A stretch of 64,000 bases of DNA from Channa striata (lineage: Eukaryota > Chordata > Actinopteri > Anabantiformes > Channidae): contig CM065168.1 of assembly GCA_033026295.1 (NCBI GenBank), forward strand, positions 23,599,306 through 23,663,305. The letters are read 5' to 3'. Position numbers and translations under genes: made by a program. Shown here one piece after another: positions 12,575-27,107 of this stretch (its first letter is position 1; every line of letters begins with the position of its first letter). The notes under the pieces were generated by a model. It was given only the letters and a program-made list of their open reading frames with translations, searched no databases and was not told the DNA's origin.

Positions 12575-15500
12575 TGTTTTACCCAGAGATCAAATGTGCA
12601 ACACAGTTTATTGGCACATGAACACAACCCCCAAAACAAAGCAGTTAAAAAATGGAATGGAATGAATGAACATGTGATTATATCGTCTAATAAACTGCTG
12701 GTTTACCCACAATGCACATTAGGAGCATCCTTGCTCAGGTTGCCATGACTCATTCTCATGGTCACGGGTGGACAGGCATGTTAAAGTGTGATAAGTTGTG
12801 CTGGCATTTGGAAATCTCATATGTCTGGGATGTGATCATCAGCCTAATTTGGATCATTGTTTGTAATGCCAGCCCAGGTTTGCAGTAATTGATGCTAATC
12901 GATGTAGATGGAACATCACGTTAACTTGTTCAGAAGCTATTAATCACTGTTAGCTGCCTCCCTTTTCAAAAAGACACTGACGCTTTTGTGTAGGCTCAGT
13001 GTAGGAACCAGCACAATTGTATTATTATTTCTTTTTCATGAAAATGAAAAGATTTACATTCACCAGGGTTGCTTTATGTGACAAATATAATGGATACATT
13101 ACTTGAGACATCCCTCGAAGGCAAACTGTGTGCTTTCATGCTTCCTTTTGAACTGCACAGCTGTGTGTGCTCAGAAAAAAAAAACACGACTTCGGTCAAG
13201 CCACCCCCCCCCGCTCAGTGTCCCCCCCACCCCCTGAATCTGAAGGCATTGGCCTGAACCATATTGTAAATTATGCTTTTCTTCGCTCTCCTTGAGCCCC
13301 TTTTTACAACAATGCTTCTTTTTCTCTTTTTTTTTCTTTTGGACTGTTGAAAGTGGCTGGTTTTTACCACTCTTGGAACATGCTTTCAGCATGGGCAAGG
13401 CCATGTCTGTGGAAGTGGACGGGGACAATCAGTGGCTTTAGTGAAGTAGACATTGCCACTTCACAAATCACAACAGCTTTGATCTCAGCCAAAAATGATG
13501 CCAAAAAAGACTTTTTTGGGGGGGGAATAAATTCAGTACGTTAGATGTCTCTTGCTCTTGTCCACTTTGTTCTATAGGCTCGTATTTTGGGGAGGCTTGG
13601 GGGCTTTTATCTAACCTTCTATCACTCCTTCAGATGAAAGTAAGTGGTTGGGCCACTCCAAAAAAAAAAAAAAAAAGCTTCTGTCGCCATTTTTTAGTGG
13701 CCAGATTTTTTTTTTTGACAACACTCAAATACTGTATTTTGTCCATCAAGTCAAGCCAGGTTTTATGGAGAAAAGCCATATAATTTGTAGCTTTTCACTG
13801 TAAATCCGAGAGTGGAAACTTTTTAATGCGCAGCCAAATAATTCATTTGCCTCAAGTGTAGAATAAGCTAAAAAATAGTAGATGAGATATTTCAGGTACA
13901 CGCTTTCGTTAGTGGTCTCTGATGCACAACACCAACCAGAGATAAAGTCCACTGACAGGAAAGTCAGTTAGCCGTGCTACAACATGAATCCCACTTGAGT
14001 GACAGTTCAGACATAAGCAGACAAGCAACGCTGCTTAAAAAAGCTACTTGAAAAGTAGCAATTTGTAAAATATGACGAGCTATAAAAATAAATCGCCTAA
14101 GTTAAGCACAGAGGCCAGACTGAATAGACACATCATAAACTTCCAAAGAAGCATTTTGAATTGCGATAGTCAGACAGCTTTTCTACGTCTGCCCTTTTGA
14201 AGCACTTTTACGACTTGGTCGCCACCTCGCCCGTGTTGGACGACTTTCTCGCAGCGTGGAAAATGTAATTTGGAGGGACAGTGATTTGCAGAGTAAAAAT
14301 GAGTGCAGACAGCAAATTTGTCATCTCATCTACAGACCACACTCAGAGGCTCAATTATTCTGGTGTGGAGATGATGTGTTGTTTTTCCAGGAAGGAGCAG
14401 GGACAAACAAGTACATAAATCAAATGAGCGGATTTACATGTTATGAGCAGTTTAATCCTGCACTTCTTTTCCCACTCGGGCTATAATTCACACTTGAGAG
14501 TCTGAACACGTGAAACGGATATGATACGGGTTGACGTATTTACTGTGGTAAAGATGGACGGCATTATGGCGGAATCTATTTATTTCTGAATGACAAATAC
14601 CTGAGTGCAAAGAGCAAAACACTCTCCGCGTGTCAGACTTTAAAGTATTGATGGTTTATCATAGAAAACGGAGAATCATAAATGATGCCGTAGTGTTACC
14701 TGAATTCAAAATATGACGTTGGTGATTTGGCATTTTATCGTTTCAATAATGCCGTGTGCTGGTGGCCGAGCTTTGTGTTTCACTGATTTTCTGATGTATG
14801 GCCCCATTAAAACAAAGAAATGTCCATTTGTTACCTATCTGGGAGATGTTTGGTCAGATGCCCTTGAAATGATATAATTTGAAAAAATATTACTGGTCTA
14901 AAGAGTTAAAGCTATTCTGTTTAATACAGGTGAGAAGAAATGTAGTGTTTAGTGTCTTCGCCCTGGATTTTATTGTCGCATACTTTGTATCTCACTTCTA
15001 AGCCATCTTGGATTTGCCGAATGCCTAAATGTAAATATAAGGAAAGATGAAAGAGATACCCATAGCAATTCTTTCTAATGTTAAAGTCATGAAATGTTAG
15101 ACAAGCCAAAGGAAATTTCACTTTCACTTCATTCAAATGCAATGGTAATTTGTGCAAATTGTATTTCCCTAAGTAATGGTCTAAAGACTTCAAATCTTGT
15201 AAACACTAGCCAAGAATATTATGCTTATAAGGAAAAAAGAAACTTGTTTCCCTTAAAAGCAGCAAGAATCATTCATTACAATGTTCATAACCATAACAGC
15301 CCTACAGAAATGTTGCATAAATGCTGATAAATGTGTAGCATTTTGATTTCTCTCCTAAACTTTCTGTTTTACCCGGATACTCTACTACAACAATGCGTCA
15401 TCAATAATGTGGAAACAATGTGACAATGTTAAAAAAGAGTCACTCATAGTGATAAAGCTTCGGAGAATTATCGCACACATCTGCACCTCTCTCCGGCCTT

Positions 15501-16481
15501 ATGGAGCTTTTTAGAGGAGCTGTCGAAGCAGCATTGACGTATCATCTTTTAAGCGAAGTTGTTACTGAAAGTTCATAAATCAAATGAGTGAAGTGCTCAT
15601 TTATGTATCCTGCACTTTTGAAGCATCAGTATTATTCATATGGAGATTCTGGCCACTGAACACAAGTTCAACACTCATTCTCTTTTACCTCTCATTTTGG
15701 GTTCTACATATTGCACTTATTGACATCTTCATTCTCTTAGAGCTATGTTTTTGGGGTCCACCAAACCCTTCTAAAGACCAAAGTAGGCCTGCTTCTTGAG
15801 CTGTTCATGTTCTTCACTTTGCAGGCTACTTTCCACCAACGTGACTCTTTACCTGGACTAGGAAACTTTTTGTTGAATTTTGTATTTCTACCAGAAAAAC
15901 CTGGGTCTAAATTTGGTTCTTGGCTGTAAATGTCCCTCCTAAAAATGTTCCTAGCTGCTGTCAGACTGTTGGAACCTTTTCATAGTAGTAAAACCTGAAA
16001 TTCCCAATCTTCGTGTTTCTGGACTGCAGGAGTTACAAACCATGCTGTTTTTAGCTTGCTGTATTTAAGAAGATCTGTTCAGTTTATCTGAGCCTGTTTT
16101 GAAGTTTCCTAAGTTTTCAGCACAGTCAGATACATGTTGCTAAGTGAGACTTAGACGATCTGCTAGTCTGCATCTGTCTTCACAAACCTTGTATTTGCCT
16201 GAAGGATAAGTCGACAAAACACATTTTATTGGACATTATGAAAGTGGGCAGACAAAAATTATTATAAGAATATATACTGACTGTCAGCAGTTCGTTCGCT
16301 TTAAACAGGGTGGCAATAACGTTAGAACCACCTTGAAATATGATGCAATCCCGCATGACTCCACTGTCCGCTATGACCTCAGTATCTAGTAGAATTATCA
16401 CCTTTTAGACAGTTTCAACTTAAAAACTGAGATATTATAAACCTTAATAGAAATAGAATCCACGGCACAGCTGCTGTATTG

Positions 16482-16524
16482 ACTGTACAGGTGTACCTAA
16501 TGAAATGGCCGGTGAGTGTGTGTG
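16482..16524. repeat. Terminus of a fish DNA-transposon-like repeat
   Basis: ACTGTACAGGTGTACCTAA followed by TGAAATGGCCGGTGAGTG resembles the widespread fish sequence end ACAGGTGTACCTAATAAAGTGGCCGGTGAGTG. Only this end is recognisable. Confidence 0.5.
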
Positions 16525-19500
16525 TAAAATTTCAGAGATACATTACTGTGTATAGAGAAAAGTGCCGCAAACTGTACTTAGTTCACTGTTAGTTACTTTC
16601 CATTAATGGTCCGTGCAGGATCAGCAGTACCTGTTGAGAGGCATAGAGGCATTGCAAGAGTGCAGAATGAATCTGCTTCATGTAGGAACGCTAAACCAGC
16701 AGGGCTGCCTTCACACTTTCAGTCCTGTCAGGATTTGGATTTCAGACAATAAAAATCTAATACAAATAGCATCAAGCATATGTTTGACAGGTAGGAAAAG
16801 AAAAGCAGGTGGCGCTTATCAAGCAAACGTGTCAGTCAAAACTGAAGCCCAGAAAATAAGATGTCTTTCTTGCTTGTCGAGTTTACTGTCAGTGGAACAG
16901 AAAAGCTTATTTTTATGTCTAAAATCCTGCAACATCAAAAACGTTGGTATTTGGTGCGTTTTCCATTGTTAATAGAGCATGGCTGCCTCTTGCAGTTTTT
17001 CTCTTGAAAGTTGGATTCCTTCATTGTCACACACCTGTGCTCCTTCCACACAGACTCCGGCAGACCTTGATGAAACCCACGGCAGCACAGTGACTCAGAT
17101 TCTGTTGCAGCTGGTGGGCGACAGGAGCACAAACACTAGCGGTTGCGACGAGCTCCTTGGGGCTCGCACTCCACCTGTCCAGAGCCGAGGCAGCACAAAA
17201 CTCTGCCTCACTTTCCTACACGTTCTCAGCTCATACGAGTGTGTGTGTGTGTATTTTGACAAGTTGCTTTTGAATGCAGTGTAATCCAGAGTGCCCTCTG
17301 CGTAAAGACACCAGGAAAGCATGTGGGCTGTCCACCATGTTGTTATCCAGACACCCCAGACGCACAGTTAGGAAAACAAAAGTGATGTCTGGCTGCAGTT
17401 TCGTGCTATAATATCATAATCCTCTAGTAATATTGAGAACACAGAAGGTATTTCGGACACATTCCACCCATATGATCGAGAAACACATCAAAGCTGTTAA
17501 TTCCATGGAAGTCTGTGGTGATTTACAGGTTTTAAAAATGACAAATTTAAAAATCTCTTCTTGTGTTTAAAAAATAAGCTTATGTAAAGGTTTTTCCATC
17601 TTTTTTTTAATGGGGCTTTAGATTCTTAAATAGTTATTAGTTAAACTATGCTTCTGGGTTAAGACGTGATTTATGCTTAAAAGTGATAATTAATTAATTG
17701 ACTTGTCCTGCAGCCAATATGACGTACATTAACTGACCTTATAGGCCTCTTCATAAATCACTGAGCCCCGTAATTTTGCATTTAGATCACCCAGAGCTGA
17801 ACTAATCAGTAATCTCATCTGAAAGGGGATTGGTTGCAGCTTTCATACAAGCACCATGCTCACGCCGCAGCTCATGTGCACTCGAGAACATGCTGTATAT
17901 TATAAAGCAAGGTTAATTGAGGTTAATTAATCCAATTTGTAGAATATGTACAGATAAATTTGAGACCTGTGTTTGTATATTAATTTCTTATTCTTTTGCC
18001 AAAACACATATGATTGCACTTTGATCTCAAAGGACGCGGCCAACCATACTGTACAAAATAAAATGAAAAAAAGTTAAAAACTGAAATTAAAATGTACTAA
18101 TGGAACTAACCCATTAAAAATATGTAATGTATTTTAAAATTCTAAAACTACTTAATTTAAAACTGTTACGCTAACTACAAATTGTGGTGATTCTGCACTT
18201 ACTGTCTTCTACCTTGACAGCTGTTCTCCGATTTACAGAGATCTCGGAAATTGTTCATCTCCACTCACTCAAGTGTAGACATGAAACCTCACCGTGACGT
18301 GTGAATGACATTAGATCTTTACCAGCGTACAGAACATTAGTGCAGCGAGTCGTTGGAAGTGATTATCGCCTGCTGTTGTTTCCGTCAATTGTCAAATGAC
18401 AATTAGTTCAGTTTAACAGTACTTTTAGTGTCAAAACCATATCAGGAACAGCTTCGTAATGTTCAGCAGTGGGTGGGATGAATGAAAGGTAACCTGACTA
18501 CTTCTGCAGCTATTAAAACCCCTCATGTGTGACTCCCCATGGCAACCCTCTCTACTTAGCAGCGAGGCTCCAGATTGCCTTTTGGCTCATTGTAGTGAGT
18601 GCGCATCACTATTGATTTTAAAATTATTATTCTTTAATAATATATTTAGCTTATGCAGTACTTCCATTCATTTTATGCAATCGACATTAACATACGTATG
18701 CAGGGTGTAGTAATAGCCCTGATTCTTTCGAACTTCTCCCCCGTTTGAAATGTGTCTCCTATAACGTGTCATGTATTTACAAGCTTTATAATGTCTGTCC
18801 ACTGTTGCATGCAACATGTCGTTTACCTTGCCTGGCTGAATTATATGACTTTAAAAGGCAGGAAGAGAAATTACGAGGGAGGAAGCAACGCATGGATCTG
18901 ACAGCGGTGCAGACAAAAAAGGGTGCCCCCCATGCGTAAGAAGGCAACAAAGAAATGTAGGAGTCCATCTCATGTAGTGCATTTTATTTCTTATTTGTAT
19001 AGAAACCATTAGAAACATGAAACAGACCTCCTGTAAATACCCTGTGTCATGATAATGTTAGACTTTTTACTGGCAATGTTTCACTGATCTCATTGGGCCT
19101 TGTTCCTAATGCTTTAGATTGAGCACCACCAGCTGTTTTTCTTGATGCACTCAACTCACTAACCTCTGAATATTCCAGTATTTATACTGGTGTTGTTGAA
19201 ATTTGGATACCATTGGGCTGATTACTGTTGCTCTCCCATGGCTCATCCAACTGATTTGGCTGTTATCATGCTATCGAATGGGTTTATCATCATCCACACA
19301 TGTGGTATTTGGCAACATCTAGTATATATGACAGGAGTTAGAATGGCAGTGACATAATTTAAATGCAACAGAGTCCGCATTAGGAGCAAGTCGGGACAAA
19401 GCGACACTTATCTGTTTCCTGAATGAAAACCACAGTGTTTAAAACCTTTTTTGCCTAAACCTGACCTTTTCTTTCCATAAAAAACAAAGGTGTAGGTCTG

Positions 19501-20867
19501 TATACTGTAACCATAAAAAAAAAAAGCAAGATTGCGTCTATAAGCTACTAAGCCACATGCATGGGTGGAGAAAAACAGTAGAATATCTTTTAAAGAAACA
19601 GATGGTTTTTGTCATTTTTGTAATTTACAACCAGCTTTTCTGTTTCAGGCATAACTGAAATCTATTGTCTTTCTTTATGTAGTTTATATTAAAAGAGTGA
19701 ACTTTCCAAAAATATATATAATTAAGCAGCTTACATGATTCAATAACTTTCATCTAACGCTTGCTTGCCTCCAATTTCAAACAAAGACCAACAAATTTAG
19801 TTTTCTTTACAAAAATTTTTAATTGAGAACCCCTACATACAGAATAGATGTAGCAGTAAATGGTGAATGACATTTGACTTGGATGCTGCTGCCTTGTATG
19901 TTTTATTATATATTTTTGTTGTTGTTTTACATTTTATTACATTTATTTAGACTCAGAAATTAACAGCCCATTCTCATTCGTCAGGTGTCTAAAAGTGCTG
20001 ATTCGTTCAGCCGCTTCTTCGTTACATGTTGACGCTCAGGATGTCCGTTCATTTTGGGGTCTGGCGCCCAGAGCTTACACTGACGCATAAATATTTAATG
20101 CTTAAAGCAATGACGTGGAATATAAAATGGAAAAGTCTCATAGGGACGTGGACGGGGTGGTGGATGGTACAACAGGAGACAGGACTTTTCCACAAGAGAC
20201 CGGGATTTGACTAGTGTGATATGTTGTAACACAAGGAAGTTTCATTTTCCTTCTAATTTAACGTTACATCGCTCATAGAGCATCCAATAATAACGCCAAA
20301 TGGCACCTTTTGTGTCAATGTGGTATTGTAAGGATGTGCGCAGTGGCGCAATTTGATGTCTCAGGAAGCGCTGATGCTGTGGCTTGAAAACAAGTTAAAA
20401 TGACATGATAGGAAAAAAGTTACCAAAAATATGTATAAACAGAAAATGGGACGCAAGAGGGTGGTTAGGTGGGAATGTGTGCATACAAAGTACAGGACTG
20501 TCACTCTACTAATCTAAGTTCAGCTTGTTTTCGTGTGTGGTTCTGAAATGACACCGCGAGTAATTATTTCTCTAACCTGAAACATGTGCTAAAAAAAGTA
20601 CCACAAGGATAGTTTGCTACATTGTGATATTTGTTTCATAGTCACAATGACCTTTGGATATCCACAGTATACCGTCGACACAGGGGGTTATTGGGCCTGA
20701 GGCGAAGCTGAAGGCTGTTTACCATCCAAGAAAAGTGTTGCTGCCCAAGGTTCAGCCACAATTTTGAAATTTCCTTTCACCCTTGAAAATGTTCCTTACA
20801 CTTGCACAGATACAGAAAGGATAATGTTGTTTCTGCATTTGTATGTCATTTGTTTGTGAAAGGAGTG

Positions 20868-20935
20868 CGGTGGTTCAGTGGTTTGCCCTGCTGCCTCACA
20901 CTCTGTGAGGCTGAACCTTGGCCCTCTAGAATTTA
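20868..20935 (+). repeat. Head of a tRNA-like SINE (first of three related copies)
   Basis: It carries TGGTTCAGTGG (A-box-like, about 20871-20881), then TGCCCTGCTGCCTCACA and a degenerate GAACCTTGG in the B-box position. This is the start of the same repeat family as the longer copy at 27108-27477. The body is missing here, so it is a truncated or recombined copy. Confidence 0.5.
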
Positions 20936-21252
20936 CAAGTGTGTTTTTCAGACTTGAGCCTCAGTTTCTTTACACAGTCTAAAGAAATGTAGGGCAGGAT
21001 CTTTCTGGTACAGTGTGTGGTTGGTGTGTGCTCTATAATAAACTGACAGCCTGTTGTCTGTGTTTTCCTGCCTGCTGCACACTGCTTTAGGCTCCACAGG
21101 AAGTGAAACAGTGACCACAAGTATTTGTTTGTGACAGTATTTTTGTAATTCTGTGATCAGCAATTAAAGATATATAGGTTCTGGCTTGTGTGGATATTTA
21201 ACTCGGTAACCTTAACGATAATTTAAAAAAAAATCCTGTTTGTTTTTTTCAG

Positions 21253-21348
21253 ACTTGGAAAACTTCAAGACTCACAGAAGAAGCTCTGTATCGGTCCGTG
21301 AAGGTCAAGGAGTGGTTCTGCTGTGTGGCCCTCCACCACATTCTGGAG
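21253..21348 (+). CDS. cntn4: Contactin exon: first half of Ig domain 2
   Basis: 96 bp. The acceptor is TTTTTTTCAG at 21243-21252; the donor is GTAAAA at 21349. The first two bases complete the linker Tyr; the exon then reads LENFKTHRRSSVSVREG, QGVVLLC with the first Ig2 cysteine, and GPPPHSG. The last base, G, is completed by AC of the next exon to give Asp. Family sequences as recalled show VSVREGQGVVLLC in contactins 3 and 4, with GPPPHSG closer to contactin-4 and GPPPHFG in contactin-3. The length is a multiple of three with phase-1 borders, so skipping it alone would keep the frame but remove half of Ig2. Ig2 is part of the family's PTPRG-binding unit. Confidence 0.93.
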
Positions 21349-23222
21349 GTAAAACATCACATTTCACCTCAGTTGCCAAGCAAACGTACTGTATGTCTGT
21401 TTTACGCTGAAAGTCAGCGGATGGCTGGCTGCAAAACAAAGCATGAATGCAGTTGTGATGTTTGTAATGTTCTCAGGTGGGTATTAGCTGTTTGAAGCTC
21501 TTAGTGTTTGCTTGGTCTGGTAATGTTTAAGATCCAGCTGCTTCAATGGCACCTTTGACTTGCTAATCAACACCTTACACGTGCCGCAATGGGGAACAGC
21601 AAGATTTCCAAGTGCTTCTTGCGTTGCTTGTGATCAGTCTTGGTTAGGCCGTGGGAAGTGTGACAGCTTCTCTGTCAGGAGCCTACAGCGGAGTCTGCTT
21701 TCATTAGAGCCTTATTTTTCTCCTTCATCCCAGCGTCAGTTGAATTAAACTATTGTGTAGCCCAATTTATTCATCACTGTTTGTTGTCAAGCTGATGGCA
21801 AACAATCCCTTAGATGAATTGTATAAGGTATAATAAGGTACAAATCATATGTTAATCGGCTAGTTGGGTGAGAGGATAAATACTAATCTCATATGGGTTC
21901 TAAATACAAAGCCTGATCCAGGATCACCTAACTGTTACTACACATTGCCAGTTGTTATCAGTCCATAATATTGGTTCAGTACCTACCGGTGCCCTGATCA
22001 CAATGTGACATCTAGTAACTGTGAGGAACAAGTGACGGGGATGGGTGGACATTAGCTAGTTTCAACTGACTGTAGATGTTTGTACTGCAGTATTTTAACT
22101 TGATTAATGATCTTTACCTACATAAACCCTAATGCAGATGTTTTCGTATCTAAACCAAACCACACAGATGTTACAGCTAAACCTAAAAATGCTCCACATT
22201 TATTTTGCAGCTGAGACATTAATGGTTGGGCAGAACCCCCTGAACCTCCTGAACCTACTCAGCCAGTTTGAGTGTATGTGGCACGATTACAACCGGTTTA
22301 ATCGATTACGATGCATTAGGTCCCCACCTGATCCAGTTTTTTGGGCTAATAGGAACGGATGGCAGCCCATTCAATGGTATGATAACTTACAGGACTGGTT
22401 TGTTTCGCATAGCATAACGACTGAGGCCAATCTTTAAATTGGAATTGCGATGACATTCTTCTTCTGTAATGTGACATTCGTTCAAGTTAATGGTTTTTGC
22501 AGACAGCGTATAGTTAGAAGAAGGATTTAAATCAAATCCGCTAAATCAGGCTGTTCGCTCATACCAACCAACACTTCCCAACATCAGTGTTGTTAGATCA
22601 GAAAGTGGAGGACAAGGAAAAAAAAAATTGAATCAAACCTCAGACAAGCTCTTTTGAAAATCGGAACAAACTTTCTGCTCTGTAATGTCCAGCCACACAT
22701 AACTCACCCATCTATTGCTAGATACGTGGGCCCACAAAATAAAGGTCAAGTATGGTTGATATGATTAGATGGCTGCAGCAAATCACATTGTCTCATTGGA
22801 TAAATGTATGAAGATGCCTCCAAGTTCAACATCCATTATTGAATTATTTTGGAAGGAAGAAAACAACAACAGAGGCATTGTGACTTAAATATTTAAAATT
22901 ATTTCTTCCTACATATCAGTAAATTGCAAAGGAATTATACAAGGAAACAATGCGGGAAATTGAAAATATATTTTACTTCCATGTATTTAGTTTCAACTGT
23001 GCAAAAAAACAACTCTACATTGCAGGTTGTGCTTCTTTTATGGAGGAGCATGGACTTTAAAACACCAGGACAAAACAAAAAGAAAGTACAAAAAAACACG
23101 CGCACATCTGTGAAACAACTTCCTACTATCATTTTGTCCAGCTGCTAAACGTTGCGCAGATATTCTGGAAACACGTGGCATGAAACAGTTAAGCCATTTG
23201 TTTCACAAGCTGATTTCTGTTA

Positions 23223-23248
23223 TGTGTGTGTGTGTGTGTGTGTGTGTT
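23223..23248. repeat. (GT)n microsatellite
   Basis: About 12-13 perfect TG units. Confidence 0.95.
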
Positions 23249-24068
23249 AAAACTTAGTTTTTCAGCAAAGTTCTTCATATTGTCTAATTGCAGCAGATGT
23301 GTTCTTTCATTGTTTCTTCTCTTCTCCTACTGGAGCTGCAAAATGTAACAGCTGCTTGGATTTACCAGCTGACAGCCACCTAACAGATATCACTGATTCA
23401 TGCACTGGTCTACTGTGGTGCTACTTGCCTGAAATTGATTGTAATTGTTTGGAGCTTGCGTCCCTTTCGGGGTTTTACCTGGTGAAAGTTTGGCAAGCGT
23501 GGTAGCAATCTAGAATTTTAGATTTATTTGCAAATAGTTTGGCTGACACGTGTGTATTAGGTTGCCCTCCACACTGTGAACAGTTGCTCACTGAATCTTT
23601 TCATATCGGGCCATTTGTGCAGAAGTAATCTAATTAAGGCTTGTTTTTTAAGGCCAGTAGGGAAATATTTCCAACTTGTCAAGCATCTTCAGGCACATAA
23701 AAAAGCCCCCTCAAGACACTTGTCTCTTCACTAATATACAGAGCCTATACAAGCTGTCAATTAGAAGTCTATTTCCGTGAGTTACATCTCTCAGCCGTAA
23801 TAGAGGCTACTCTCCCCATGCCATTCAGCTGGAAACACTAACTATCCACTCGGTCGTTATTGTGTTTGTTCTTGCATTTCATAGACGCAGTAAACGGAGA
23901 GTGTGTTAATTTGTATGTCGTCATTTTATCTTGCCCCTAAAGCCATGATACGAGCGCAATGGTTGAAATGTTGCTTTGAAATATCTTCAAGCAACGGACG
24001 GCACCGAATCAGGATTCAACAGGCTTCCCCACACATCCTGGCCAGGCTGTTGGCACCAAACACCCCCC

Positions 24069-24069
24069 A

Positions 24070-24107
<38 letters not shown>
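24069..24107. repeat. (CA)n microsatellite
   Basis: About 18 perfect CA units after a CACCCCCCACC lead-in. The poly-His/Thr open frames across it are artefacts. Confidence 0.96.
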
Positions 24108-24108
<1 letters not shown>

Positions 24109-27107
24109 TACACATTAAGCCAGGCTGCTGGTCAGAGCATCAGTCTATTCAATCTGGCAACAACGAAATGCAATCAATCAGCAGGCAAAGAACTGAGGGT
24201 TTTGCCAGTAGTGCTTTTCATTGTCGACCTGATGTGTTACTCTGTTACATCTAAAGCAGCACTTGACTTGACGAGTAGCACAGAACATCGCTCGTGATCT
24301 GGCAACACAAATTTGTTTCTTTCATGACAATGTGGTTCCGATGAGTTTGCCTTGGTGAAACATTGTAAAGCATTTAGCCTGAACTGAAAGCGCTGTAGAT
24401 ACTCTGCAAACCGAAATTGTTTTAACATATTTTGAGTGGTATGAGTGGCATACAATATATTTTACATTCTAATGTGTGCAGAAATTAGTTTTACTCCTGA
24501 GGTAGACTAGAGCACAGCCTTTCACCCAGTGTTCAGTATGGCTCCAGCACCCTCACAACCCCTGACAGACTATAAGATTTGATGGATTTATTTTTGGTTA
24601 CTAATTGTTGATGATGGGCCTCAAACTGTAGCAATCATGTTACTGGTGTTTGCCTGTAACTGTGAATTTCAAATCTTACCTACACTAGATTTCCAACCTG
24701 TATTTGTATTCATTGATTTGATGATTGATCATTGTTGTTGGATAATTTTTACCTTCTAAAATGGTAGGACTCTTTTCACTGTCATCAAAATTCATGCAGA
24801 GACTAAACTGAACGAATTCTTGGCCATGCACCACTACTGTATATGAACTGTGAGGCTCGTCTGTGTCGCTGAAGCCTGATTTAATTTATTCCCATGTGCC
24901 ACATACACACTGCGGCCCAAACACTCAGGTTGGGTGAGATACTGTGTTCCACAGAGTGACATGATTCTTGTTCACGAGCAACACACACTGCAGTTTATTT
25001 GGACTTAATCCCACATACATCTTTCTGCTGCTCCAAAGACTCAGCTGAGCAGCAAATGTGTATTAATCAGCTGTTTAATATAGTCCCAAATACATGAGTC
25101 ATGTATTATATTCGAGTAAACTGTACCTAATACTACAGTGTTCTTAGGTAAATGAGATTTGATCTTCCTACAAAAATTTTACCCAATGCATAAACATAAA
25201 TGTTTTTATCTGAGTTGTGGGTGTATCCATGCTTCCAATAACTACTGTCTTCACTTTACTAATCAAATGTATAAAAATAAATGACATGGTCTTTAAACGT
25301 TTTTTTATAATACCATTTTTTTGTGGTAAGGCAATGTTCACTTGTCACATTCATCTTCACTTCAACGTTATTATCAAGTAGGATTAATGCGTCTGATTTT
25401 GCTAGGTAATATTTATTTTCATATTGTCTGAAAAATAATGTAAGACCAGCAATGCTCAGAGCGCACTGCAACATATAATACATTATTTCAACCTAAAATA
25501 GTTTGATGGATTTTAACCTTGATTACAGTCCATGTATTAGACAGCAGTGCAAAGCTATGAAAAGGTTTGATCATTCTCTGCTATGGGTCCAAATTCAGGA
25601 AGCAGCTCAGTCATCAATCTCTGTTGTGTTATTATTTTATTGCAAATGTGTTTGACCTGTCAGGATATATGAAATGGTGTATGCTTTCACATAAAGATGA
25701 ATAATGAGGAAAAGGCCAACTGCAACACCATGATATGAGAGAATGTTCCCAGGGTGTGAAGGCATACAGAAATCTGCAGGCGGCCTAAAAGGGAATGAGA
25801 AGTGATGATGATAACAGAATACAATTTATATTCATGAAATGTGTTTTTTCTTCTTCATTCTGAGGGCTATTTGACCTGGAGAGAAGACTTTCCTTTAATT
25901 TACAACTGATCAAAAAAAATATATATTAAGTTTGTGCTAAGTTTGTTTGTGTAGGGGACACTGCTGTGATATGAGCGATGGGGCATTACGAAGTTCCATT
26001 TGAGGGTCAACATCCCTGCATCTGAATAAAAAATATTGGACAATTTCACGTTGCATTCCGGGCTGTTGTAGTGAGGCATAATGTAGCAGCCCTGTCTGAA
26101 AACCTGAACACGTAAAACGACCACACATTTGAGTTCTTGCTGTGCTCTCCAGATGCCAAAGTTGGGCAACTTTTTACATACAGGACGATGTTGATTCACC
26201 AGCAGTTATATTTTATGACAATGTTTTGGCTTGGAGGAGATATGTCTCAGTGTGGTGTCAGAACTCAGCCAATAACAAGACATTGATGATCAGGCTAGCG
26301 AGGATACCCTCCCTTCCTCACAAAAAGCTAATTGCATTTTAATCAAATTCAGCATGTGGGTGGCACATTCGAGGAAAACTTCTTCACATCCCTATTCAGT
26401 ACCATATGTTTGCAGATCTTCCCATAGTGGGGGGAACTCTCAGCTTATGTCCTACAGCTTGGGTGGGTTTCCACCTGCCAGAAGGGGGCTCTCAGAGGAC
26501 ACATTATGCAGGGCCGACAGCTGTCCTGCCCTATGTATACAGCAGGAGCTCGTCCATGCAGAAGGACAGAAGAAAGAGCATGGGAAGTGGGTGTGGAGAG
26601 AGACAGGGTGAGAGAAATTTCAAGGGAATATGAAAATAGATTGAGTGTTGGAGAGTTGCTAGATGGAGAGCGCACATATGCTGTGTAACCCACACTACCC
26701 TTCACATGGTGTGTCAATGTGCAGTCAATATATGTGGCTTAATGTGTGTTTTAATTCAGTACACATCAATGGTCAGCGGCAAGCTCACACTCTGGCGGTC
26801 CCCCAGGCAAAGGAGCACACCAAAGTCCCCCGGTTGCTTGAAGTTGGGCCCCATCTATGGAGAGGTTCGGGCAGCAGTGGGGCACTGTATAGTGCCATTA
26901 TTGGAGCTTTAAGGTTGTTTGTAGTCGTCAGTGCAAGACGTGCCCCTGCGAGAAGCCCCTATTCTCAAAGTGAACCATCCATCAATCGTGTCCCCCAATT
27001 CCATACTATATTTTTCATGGAGTGTTTTTCAATAATATTCTGTAAGTGGACACAAATGTTCCTACCTTCAGGAAATATGCTTCTTATCCATAAGAGCTTA
27101 CATGTTT

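Larger units (their letters stand above)
5668..21252 (+). other. 15.6 kb intron between the Ig1b and Ig2a exons
   Basis: No further contactin exon is seen. It holds fish repeats at about 6168-6297, 8586-8745, 16482-16524 and 20868-20935, a compound AT/TAGATA tract at 9959-10029, a long (GT)n at 10357-10410, a (CA)n tract near 12486-12513, and a perfect hairpin at 12545-12574. A block around 17640-17900 has clustered homeodomain-like sites and could be regulatory. The many short open frames lack recognisable domains. Large introns in the 5' half of contactin genes are normal for the family. Confidence 0.75.

Noticed and set aside
16979..17284. Open frame with a GC-richer, Ser/Thr-rich product
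   Set aside because: No homologue recognised, no neighbouring exon signals, and an overlapping minus-strand frame is equally open.
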